Source: a bacterium (lineage in GTDB: Bacteria; UBA9089; CG2-30-40-21). Taken from it: a stretch of DNA of 6,577 nucleotides. The stretch spans positions 1 through 6,577 of the forward strand of contig JASEHA010000134.1 of NCBI GenBank assembly GCA_030018795.1, in the 5' to 3' direction. Each line of letters starts with the position of its first letter. Position 1 is the stretch's first letter. Made by a program: the position numbers and the translations under genes. The notes beneath the pieces were generated by a model. That model saw only the letters and a program-made list of their open reading frames with translations, was not told where the DNA came from and ran no database searches. Shown in pieces: positions 1-5,369 of this stretch.

Positions 1-55
1 CCTGTGTGGCAAATCACCATAATTGCTCGGGGGTTAAGTTTTTACACAGTCTGAC

Positions 56-451
56 ATGACAAATGGTAAAGAACAGGAAATATGGGATATTTATAATACG
101 CTCACAGATATAGAGGATGCTTTTTGCTCCATGAAATCTAAGTTAGGGCTAAGACCAGTACATCATCAGAAAGAAGATAGGGTTGATGGACACTTATTTA
201 TTACAGTCCTTGCTTACCATATCTTACACACTATTCGCTTCAAACTGCGACAAAAAGGGATACATTCCAAATGGAACACTATTCGCGACATTCTCTCTAA
301 TCATGTCCGAATCACAACAAATATGAAAACAAAGGATGGCAAGATGGTTTACATAAGAAAATCTTGCCAAGCTGAATTATCTCATAAAAAAATATATGAT
401 GCCTTGAATTTACCTTCCCAACCTGGAAAAACAACAAAAACAATTCTATAG
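56..451 (+). pseudogene. IS4/IS1634-family DDE transposase, C-terminal fragment, frameshifted
   Basis: The 131 residues are the C-terminal part of a DDE transposase that cuts and joins DNA at insertion-sequence ends. The third catalytic acid is visible in the Y-(2)-x-(3)-E-(6)-K signature: Tyr13, Glu20 and Lys27, with Leu16 where the family usually has Arg. It is followed by the family-typical segments LGLRPVHHQKEDRVDGHLF and VLAYHILHTIRFKLR, and by the usual ending (YDALNLPS). The two catalytic Asp residues are not in the window. The ATG at 56 is probably not a true start: residues Ser-Asp just upstream continue the similarity in frame, while the preceding family-like stretch (SFYTV, 36-51) is in another frame, and in-frame stops lie at 20-22 and 35-37. 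That indicates a frameshift around 48-51. The family call is firm; that the protein is broken is likely. Confidence 0.8.
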
Positions 452-452
452 G

Positions 453-489
453 GACACTAAAAAATCTGTAGTGTCAAAATCAGATTTTT
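453..489. repeat. Interlocking inverted repeats after the transposase
   Basis: Two perfect inverted repeats are interleaved. Arm pair one is GACACTA at 453-459 with TAGTGTC at 469-475. Its nine-base loop (AAAAATCTG, 460-468) is in turn exactly complementary to CAGATTTTT at 481-489. As RNA the segment could form either of two competing hairpins or an H-type pseudoknot. The second hairpin taken alone (9-bp stem, ending in a run of five T) would also act as an intrinsic terminator for the transposase. It begins two bases after the transposase stop codon. Confidence 0.7.
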
Positions 490-588
490 GAAATTCATAA
501 CCTCTTGATAGTCAATAATTTAACTTTTTGAATCGCGAACTTGGGTTAGACCATTTATTAAAGTTTTTAGTAACCGTTCACACCCCAT

Positions 589-616
589 AAAAAAGACAGT
601 TATTTCTTGATTACTG
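589..616 (-). terminator. Weak intrinsic terminator candidate after the 134-aa gene
   Basis: Read on the minus strand, CAGTAAT (616-610) can pair with ATAACTG (603-597) with one A-A mismatch around a six-base loop. It is followed two bases later by a run of T (complement of A589-A594). It lies about 17 bases past the stop of the minus-strand gene ending at 633, where a terminator would be expected. The stem is short and imperfect, so the call is tentative. Confidence 0.4.
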
Positions 617-632
617 CTGTTGCCATATTTCG

Positions 633-1037
633 CTAATAATAAAGATATATCTCCAGATCCTGCATCGTGTTGCGATAAAGCCGTTTGAAGTCTCTTCCAA
701 TATCTACCTCAGATGTATAAAGCATAACCAGCTTGTTTTGGTTGCCCTCAATGGTTTTTTCGATAGATTCCGAAGGGTATTTCAAAAAAGGCTGCTCTTC
801 CTTTGGAAATTTATGGTTTATAAGTCGGATACCTCGTATAAGTTTCCCTGTACCCTTAAAATAATCCTCTTTTACCTCATCGATAAAATACTTTCTTTCC
901 TTTCGATCAAAATGAGTATTTGTCTTGAGAAGTACCTCTTTTCCTGTTACCTCAGACTGAAGCAATCTTAGATTATCTCTCCGCAATTCCTCTCTTCTTG
1001 CTGCTTCTGGATCAAACTGTTTTTGTGCTGGCTGCAT
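633..1037 (-). CDS. Hypothetical protein, 134 aa, downstream of purB
   Basis: I do not recognise this protein. It is a small, soluble, highly charged protein without cysteine, signal peptide or membrane segment. An Arg/Glu-rich helix-like stretch occupies roughly residues 8-28; the rest is mixed, with many Lys/Glu pairs, and it ends in an aromatic tail (EIYLYY). The ATG at 1037 is preferred over the in-frame TTG six bases upstream because the Shine-Dalgarno GGGGAGG (1053-1047) sits nine bases from the ATG but only three from the TTG. It follows purB on the same strand after an 87-base gap that holds a terminator-like repeat, so it may be either the last gene of the purB transcript or separately expressed. 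The insertion-sequence remnant begins beyond its 3' end. A good ribosome site and an intact frame support a real gene; function is unknown. Confidence 0.65.
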   Translation of the reverse strand: MQPAQKQFDPEAARREELRRDNLRLLQSEVTGKEVLLKTNTHFDRKERKYFIDEVKEDYFKGTGKLIRGIRLINHKFPKEEQPFLKYPSESIEKTIEGNQNKLVMLYTSEVDIGRDFKRLYRNTMQDLEIYLYY

Positions 1038-1063
1038 TATCAATTTCCTCCCCTTATTTAAAT

Positions 1064-1118
1064 AAAATGCGGAATTTAAGGATTCATTCCTACCTCCGCA
1101 TTCCTACTTCCGCATTTT
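1064..1118 (-). terminator. Probable purB terminator with long loop
   Basis: A perfect 11-bp inverted repeat, AAAATGCGGAA at 1064-1074 and TTCCGCATTTT at 1108-1118, encloses 33 bases. On the minus strand, the purB transcript would pass through the stem just after its TAA stop (1127-1125) and end in TTTTATTT, giving the stem plus U-rich tail of an intrinsic terminator. The loop is longer than usual and consists mostly of short direct repeats, so it may instead be a mobile or slippage-derived palindrome. Confidence 0.5.
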
Positions 1119-1124
1119 CCTACC
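1086..1124. repeat. 14-bp tandem direct repeat between purB and the 134-aa gene
   Basis: ATTCCTACCTCCGC (1086-1099) is followed immediately by ATTCCTACTTCCGC (1100-1113), one base different. A partial third copy, ATTTTCCTACC (1114-1124), runs up to the purB stop codon. The repeats contribute one arm of the flanking inverted repeat. Confidence 0.75.
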
Positions 1125-2423
1125 TTACAATCTGTTAAAAATAACCGCTATATTCTTCAAATACTTATTCAAGTCAAAGCAATCATTTATCTCCTGAAGG
1201 CTGAGGCAGCTTTTTATATCCTGATCGCGTAAGATTAATTCCTTAAAATCAATGCCAGATGTGCTGCCTGCATCTATGACCCGCATAGCATTTCTCTGAA
1301 CCAGATGATAGGCATCCTCGCGAAGCACACCCTTTTGGGTCAGAGCCAGCAAGAGGCTTTGAGAATGAATCAATCCCTTGGTTTTATTTATATTTTCCTT
1401 CATCCTGTCTTCACGGACTACTATATTTTCAACAATCCAGATAAATTTACTCAACATATAATCTACCAGAATGGTACTATCTGGAATGATAACCCTTTCT
1501 ACAGACGAGTGAGCAATATCGCGTTCATGCCAGAGGGCAACATTTTCCATAGCAGCCATAGCATTAGTTCGGACAATCCTTGCCAAACCGGTTATCCTTT
1601 CAGCTACAACCGGATTTCGCTTGTGCGGCATAGCAGAGGAACCCTTTTGCCCCTTGCCGAATGGCTCTTCAACCTCGCCTATATCTGTTCGCTGAAGGTT
1701 TCTTATCTCTGTGGCAAACTTTTCTAAAGAGCTGGCAATAATGCCCAGGGTAGCTAAATATTGAGCGTGTCTATCTCGTTGTAATACCTGGGTTGCTACC
1801 TCAGCACGGCTAAGCCCTAATTTTTGACAGACATACTCTTCGACAAAGGGAGATATTTGAGAATAGGTGCCAACTGCACCAGATAGTTTGCCAACACTGA
1901 TACATGTTACTGCCTCTTCCATTCGATGAATGTTCCGCAGGGTTTCAAAATACCATAAAGCCATCTTTAAGCCAAAGGTCATTGGCTCAGCATGAATGCC
2001 ATGGGTTCTTCCGATCATAATAGTATGTTGATACCTATGAGCCTGTTTTTTTAATACCTCAGCCAATCTTTTTAAGTCATTGACAATCATCCTGCCAGCG
2101 TCCTTCATTCTGACAGAAAGGCAGGTATCAACCACATCATAGGATGTCAGTCCCAGATGAATATACCTTGATTCCTCGCCAACGTATCCGGCTACATTGG
2201 TAAGAAAGGCAATAACATCATGCTGGATGGTTTCCTCTATCTCATAGATCCCTGGAACATCAAAATTTGCTTTTTTCTTTATCACCTCAAGGCTATGCTT
2301 TGGGATATTGCCCAAGGTAGATTGAGCCTCACAGGCTAATATCTCTATTTCGAGCAATTTTCTGAATTTATACTCATCTGTCCATATATTGCCCATTTCA
2401 GGACGAGTGTACCTTTGAATCAA
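1125..2423 (-). CDS. purB: Adenylosuccinate lyase
   Basis: This cytosolic homotetrameric enzyme of purine synthesis removes fumarate twice: from SAICAR to give AICAR, and from adenylosuccinate to give AMP. The 432-residue length matches the Bacillus-type enzyme. Visible landmarks are the N-terminal RYTRPEM (4-10), His68-Asp69, Thr93-Ser94, the catalytic-acid segment GRTHGIHAEP with His141, and the fumarate lyase signature GSSAMPHKRNP (261-271), whose serine (262/263) is the catalytic base. His68, His89 and His141 fall at the numbers known for B. subtilis PurB. Translation starts at TTG (2423-2421): AAGGAGG (2438-2432) lies eight bases upstream, the N-terminus is typical from there, and no ATG is available nearby. 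The gene is transcribed divergently from the transpeptidase gene. No other pur gene is in the window, so it appears to be transcribed apart from a pur operon. The frame is intact. Confidence 0.97.
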   Translation of the reverse strand: MIQRYTRPEMGNIWTDEYKFRKLLEIEILACEAQSTLGNIPKHSLEVIKKKANFDVPGIYEIEETIQHDVIAFLTNVAGYVGEESRYIHLGLTSYDVVDTCLSVRMKDAGRMIVNDLKRLAEVLKKQAHRYQHTIMIGRTHGIHAEPMTFGLKMALWYFETLRNIHRMEEAVTCISVGKLSGAVGTYSQISPFVEEYVCQKLGLSRAEVATQVLQRDRHAQYLATLGIIASSLEKFATEIRNLQRTDIGEVEEPFGKGQKGSSAMPHKRNPVVAERITGLARIVRTNAMAAMENVALWHERDIAHSSVERVIIPDSTILVDYMLSKFIWIVENIVVREDRMKENINKTKGLIHSQSLLLALTQKGVLREDAYHLVQRNAMRVIDAGSTSGIDFKELILRDQDIKSCLSLQEINDCFDLNKYLKNIAVIFNRL

Positions 2424-2467
2424 TGTTTTTTCCTCCTTGCTATTAAAAAGTTGAGTCTTGTTGATAA

Positions 2468-2496
2468 AGTTTACTGAACAAATGGCTATTTGTCAA
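2468..2496 (-). promoter_or_regulatory. Sigma-70-type promoter for purB
   Basis: On the minus strand TTGACA (2496-2491, perfect -35) is followed by a 17-base spacer and TAAACT (2473-2468, four of six matches to TATAAT). Transcription would start near 2461, leaving a leader of about 38 bases to the TTG start of purB. The -35 element lies 11 bases from that of the rightward promoter, so the two promoters are back to back. Confidence 0.6.
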
Positions 2497-2528
2497 GATA
2501 AATTTTGTTGACAAAACAAGATTGTTTT
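2489..2528. repeat. Overlapping palindromes in the divergent promoter region
   Basis: Three inverted repeats overlap: TTTGTCAA (2489-2496) with TTGACAAA (2508-2515), TTTTGT/ACAAAA (2503-2508/2511-2516) and AAAACAA/TTGTTTT (2513-2519/2522-2528). The first pair largely reflects two facing -35 boxes. The other two do not follow from promoter consensus and are candidate binding sites. Confidence 0.6.
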
Positions 2529-2536
2529 GCTATAAT
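2508..2536 (+). promoter_or_regulatory. Consensus sigma-70 promoter for the transpeptidase gene
   Basis: TTGACA (2508-2513), a 17-base spacer and TATAAT (2531-2536) match the consensus at every position with optimal spacing. The start point would be about 2543, giving a leader of about 29 bases before ATG 2572. Palindromes cover the promoter: TTTTGT-TG-ACAAAA (2503-2516) overlaps the -35, and AAAACAA-GA-TTGTTTT (2513-2528) fills most of the spacer. These could be operator sites, but no regulator gene is in the window. Confidence 0.85.
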
Positions 2537-2571
2537 TAAAAACATTCCATTAAACAAAGGGGGGTTTTTTG

Positions 2572-3906
2572 ATGGGATGGAGAAAATACCAGAAAAGCTA
2601 TGTAAAAAAACGCAAAGGGAGGGGAGGAAAAGGTCTGTTCTGGAAAAAAGAATGGAATAAACCATGCTGTATGGTTTTGACACTCCTTTTGGTTGTTTTT
2701 TGTATTTCGCATTATCATACCTCTATTAGACTTGCTTCAGCAGCTTATTTAAGCAAAAAGCTCTCTGGCTCATGTATGCGTGGAGCAATTATTTCTCCTG
2801 CTTCCTTTAAGCAAACATCAGAAAATGAATATACCATGAATATTGGCCACAAGAAAAAGGCAATATCTACCCTTTTGCCCTTCCTTCAAAATGCTGCTGT
2901 TGATCTCTTTCAACAATACAAAATACCGGTTGGGGCAGTTGTTGCCCTGGATCCATCTACAGGGGCAATCCTGGCTATGGCAAGTCAGGGGAATAATCCT
3001 ATTAATCACCGGTTACCATTAACCCTTTCATCTTCATATCCAGCTGCTTCTATATTTAAGATTGTGACCCTATCAGCTGCCCTTGAACAGGAAATCATTC
3101 AGCCTGATGATATTCTGAAGGCTACAAAAAGGCTTAAATATGACGGTAAATGGATACAAGATTCGTCCAATGTCTCTTCAGGACCAATTAGTGTCGGAAA
3201 TGCCCTGGCTAAATCCTGTAATACAGCCTTTGCAACCATGGCTATAGATGTAGGCCATCCTTGTCTGGAAAAATATGCGGCAAGGTTTGGGTTTAATTCT
3301 AAATTATGTCCTGACATGCCGGTAGAGGTTTCATCAGCGGTTATCTCTGATGAAACATATGATATTGCTGCTTCAGGGGCTGGATTTGGAGATATAAACA
3401 TGAGTCCCCTTCACGGGGCATTGATTGCTGCATCTATTGCCAATAAAGGGAAAATAATGAAGCCAACCCTTGTTAAACAAATTGTAAATACAGAAGGGAA
3501 GATTCTTGCAACACCCTCATCTCAGGTGATGAGAACGCCGATTACACCAGAAACGGCAGAAATAATTAAGACGATGATGGTACAAACAGTTCATGGTGAA
3601 GGGAATGCTCATAAGGCATTTTATGATAGGCGAGGGAATCCTTATCTTTCAGGGATTAAGGTAGCTGGCAAAACAGGTTCACTCTCTTGTAAATCCCAGC
3701 CTAAAAACTGCACATGGTTTGTAGGATTTGCCCCAGCAGATAATCCGGAGATAGCCATAGCCGTATTGATAGTTAATTATGATACCTGGCGGGCAAAGGC
3801 ATGTACTGTTACCAGAAAACTCCTTGAAGCATATTTTGAGGGTAAGGATAAAAATTCTACCCTGCATATGGTTAATAAACGACATGTAAGGGATGCTGGG
3901 TCGTAG
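2572..3906 (+). CDS. Penicillin-binding transpeptidase, membrane anchored, lacking a dimerisation domain
   Basis: A D,D-transpeptidase that should cross-link peptidoglycan stem peptides at the outer face of the inner membrane. Counting from ATG 2572, residues 1-31 are strongly basic (KKRKGRGGK), about 32-46 form a single membrane anchor (CCMVLTLLLVVF), and the catalytic domain runs from about 110 to 420. All three active-site motifs are present: SIFK (Ser160, Lys163), SCN (215-217) and KTG (367-369). The 444 residues leave no room for the N-terminal dimerisation/pedestal domain of PBP2 or FtsI or for a glycosyltransferase, so it is a compact class B-like enzyme. It may be a PbpA-like elongation or division enzyme; a serine hydrolase role is less likely. 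ATG 2572 is chosen over TTG 2569 because AAAGGGGGG (2556-2564) is seven bases from it. No rod or division genes are adjacent, and it has its own strong promoter. Confidence 0.9.
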   Translation: MGWRKYQKSYVKKRKGRGGKGLFWKKEWNKPCCMVLTLLLVVFCISHYHTSIRLASAAYLSKKLSGSCMRGAIISPASFKQTSENEYTMNIGHKKKAISTLLPFLQNAAVDLFQQYKIPVGAVVALDPSTGAILAMASQGNNPINHRLPLTLSSSYPAASIFKIVTLSAALEQEIIQPDDILKATKRLKYDGKWIQDSSNVSSGPISVGNALAKSCNTAFATMAIDVGHPCLEKYAARFGFNSKLCPDMPVEVSSAVISDETYDIAASGAGFGDINMSPLHGALIAASIANKGKIMKPTLVKQIVNTEGKILATPSSQVMRTPITPETAEIIKTMMVQTVHGEGNAHKAFYDRRGNPYLSGIKVAGKTGSLSCKSQPKNCTWFVGFAPADNPEIAIAVLIVNYDTWRAKACTVTRKLLEAYFEGKDKNSTLHMVNKRHVRDAGS

Positions 3907-3909
3907 ATT

Positions 3910-3944
3910 GTGGTTTCCCGCAACCTGAAGGTTGCAGCTACCAC
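3910..3944. repeat. REP-like palindrome between convergent genes
   Basis: GCAACCT (3920-3926) and AGGTTGC (3929-3935) form a perfect 7-bp stem with a two-base GA centre. An outer 5-bp stem, GTGGT (3910-3914) with ACCAC (3940-3944), encloses it. On the minus strand GTAG (3940-3937) immediately precedes the inner hairpin, the arrangement of REP elements used by REP-associated tyrosine transposases. It fills almost the whole 41-base gap between the two stop codons. No T run follows on either strand, so it is not a textbook intrinsic terminator, although it could slow or separate convergent transcription. Confidence 0.6.
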
Positions 3945-3947
3945 CGA

Positions 3948-4967
3948 TTACTCGACTATCTTCTCCCACCCAATCGGTTCATCCTCTGTAATATTCACCC
4001 TTGCTTTTTTGCCAATAACCAGATCAATATGAGCTGGCAAGATACCAATGGCTGGCCTTTTCATACATATAATTTCTGAGGTAATCATCTTTCCCTGAGC
4101 AATATCCATTTTAGCGGTAATCCCTTTTCTAACCTGCTGGTGAGCAGTTATCTCCGAAGGGGTAAGGAATTTTTGTGCTTTTCCAAGACATTGTTCAGCT
4201 TCTCTTATCTTTTGGACAAAATCCTTTAGTTGTGCCGGCTCAACAGATGCCTTGTGGTCAGGACCAGGGAGGGATGTGCTTAAGGTGAAATGCTTTTCAA
4301 TCACCTTTGCCCCAAGGGCAACAGCAATAACAGCTGCGGTTGTTGACAGGGTATGATCCGAGTAACCAACCAATAACCCAAAAGCATGGTATAGACCCTG
4401 AATAACCATCAAGTTTGCATCTTCAGGCAGACAAGGATAGCTTGTTGTGCATTGCAAAAGAATAAGCTGGGGATTTTCTTTTAAGATTATCTCAACAGCT
4501 TCTGCTATTTCTTCCATGTTTGCCATTCCGCATGAAAGCAGGACAGGTTTTTTCTTTTTGGCAATATGTTTCAAGAGAGGATGATTGGTTAATTCTCCGG
4601 ATGGAATCTTAAAGGCAGGGACATTCATTTCTTCAAGTATATCAGCACTTTCTTCATCAAAGGGTGTTGAAAGAAAAAAAATGCCTATTTTTTCTGCATA
4701 TTCTGAAAGCATCTGGTGATCATCTCTGGATAGTTCCAGAGATGCAAGCATCTGAAACACATCCTGTGGAACAGCATTGGAAAGCAGATTTTTTGCCGTA
4801 AAGCTCTGAAACTTTACTGCATCACACCCTGTTTTTTTTGCTACCTCAATCATCTGTTTGGCTGTCTCTATCGAGCCATTATGATTAACCCCTGCTTCAG
4901 CAATAATAAATACAGGATTATCCTGACCAATAACTTTATCCCGTATGGCTATTTGTGGTAATGGCAT
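3948..4967 (-). CDS. neuB: NeuB-family nonulosonic acid synthase (sialic/legionaminic/pseudaminic acid type)
   Basis: This cytosolic enzyme condenses phosphoenolpyruvate with an N-acylated hexosamine to make a nine-carbon sugar acid for surface glycans. The TIM-barrel half (about 1-265) shows AEAGVNHNG (23-31), VKFQSF (51-56), FLSTPFD (98-104), KIPSGE (120-125), SCGMA, CTTSYP, GYSDHT (201-206), EKHFTL (224-229) and PGPDHKAS (234-241). His205 and His226 keep the spacing of the metal-binding His215/His236 of meningococcal NeuB. The C-terminal SAF (antifreeze-like) domain (about 275-339) carries KRPAIGI with Arg304, which fits meningococcal Arg314 by the same offset of ten. The exact substrate (ManNAc, the legionaminate precursor or the pseudaminate precursor) cannot be read from the sequence. 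Start ATG 4967 has GGAG (4982-4979) eleven bases upstream. It follows ridA by 33 bases and is the last gene of the run; no neuA or neuC partner is in the window. Confidence 0.93.
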   Translation of the reverse strand: MPLPQIAIRDKVIGQDNPVFIIAEAGVNHNGSIETAKQMIEVAKKTGCDAVKFQSFTAKNLLSNAVPQDVFQMLASLELSRDDHQMLSEYAEKIGIFFLSTPFDEESADILEEMNVPAFKIPSGELTNHPLLKHIAKKKKPVLLSCGMANMEEIAEAVEIILKENPQLILLQCTTSYPCLPEDANLMVIQGLYHAFGLLVGYSDHTLSTTAAVIAVALGAKVIEKHFTLSTSLPGPDHKASVEPAQLKDFVQKIREAEQCLGKAQKFLTPSEITAHQQVRKGITAKMDIAQGKMITSEIICMKRPAIGILPAHIDLVIGKKARVNITEDEPIGWEKIVE

Positions 4968-5000
4968 TATCTGCTTTTCTCCAGATGACAGGATAGATCT

Positions 5001-5369
5001 TTAGGAAATATAAGCAATAGCCTCGATTTCCACCTTAATCTCAAAGGGAAGTCTGGCTGCTTGAATGCAGGATCGAGCAGGTTTGTCAATAGGGAAGTAT
5101 TCCTTATAAATCTTATTCATGATGTCAAAATCATTTATATCAGCCAAAAATACTGTAACCTTAAGAACATTGTCCAGTGATGATCCGCCAGCATTAAGAA
5201 CAGATTTAAGGTTTTCCATGGTCAACCTTATCTGTTCTTCCACATTACCATGCTTTAGTTCTCCTGTTTCTGGATCTTTGGGGCACTGGCCAGAAACAAA
5301 GAGCATATCCTTAAAGGCTACTGCCTGAGAGTATAGTGTCCCTGGATTTATGTAGGCAGCCTGCTTCAT
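5001..5369 (-). CDS. ridA: RidA family reactive enamine/imine deaminase
   Basis: A small trimeric protein of the RidA/YjgF/UK114 family. It hydrolyses 2-aminoacrylate and related imines released by PLP enzymes, protecting those enzymes. At 122 residues it is close to the usual length. Family residues are visible: Tyr13 in YSQAV, Ser27 in VSGQ, Arg99 and Cys101 in ARSCIQAARLP, and Glu116 in VEIEAIA, matching E. coli RidA Tyr17, Ser30, Arg105, Cys107 and Glu120. The usual GPYSQ is GTLYSQ here. Arg99 argues for an active deaminase rather than a divergent Rid homologue. Its ATG overlaps the dapB stop (ATGA, 5369-5366), so translation is probably coupled; its ribosome site AAGGGGGG (5383-5376) lies inside dapB. 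Confidence 0.94.
   Translation of the reverse strand: MKQAAYINPGTLYSQAVAFKDMLFVSGQCPKDPETGELKHGNVEEQIRLTMENLKSVLNAGGSSLDNVLKVTVFLADINDFDIMNKIYKEYFPIDKPARSCIQAARLPFEIKVEIEAIAYIS

Larger units (their letters stand above)
1..552 (+). mobile_element. 3' remnant of an IS4/IS1634-type insertion sequence
   Basis: The left edge of the window lies inside an insertion sequence. The part present holds the C-terminal third of a DDE transposase (to 451), a short non-coding tail with strong inverted repeats (453-489), and a stretch around 532-548 (GCGAACTTGGGTTAG) that resembles the terminal sequences of this type of element as I remember them. The right boundary near 550 is therefore an inference; the left end is outside the window, so neither terminal inverted repeats nor a target duplication can be confirmed. 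The reading frame upstream of about position 50 is broken, so this copy looks inactive. It lies downstream of the purB-side genes and interrupts no visible gene. Confidence 0.6.

Noticed and set aside
738..971. Plus-strand reading frame of 77 codons
   Set aside because: It lies wholly antisense within the 134-aa minus-strand gene, with no ribosome site or recognisable protein features.
1086..1124. CRISPR array
   Set aside because: The repeats are 14 bp, directly adjacent with no spacers, and no cas genes are present.
1305..1727. Plus-strand reading frame of 140 codons
   Set aside because: Antisense to purB, which is conserved and certain; the translation has no family character.
2486..2718. 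Two overlapping minus-strand frames upstream of purB
   Set aside because: They run antisense to the transpeptidase start and across its promoter; their hydrophobic look comes from complementing Lys-rich codons.
3099..3401. Minus-strand reading frame of 100 codons inside the transpeptidase gene
   Set aside because: Shadow of a gene with intact catalytic motifs; no ribosome site seen. The same holds for the minus-strand frames at 2818-3009 and 3679-3969.
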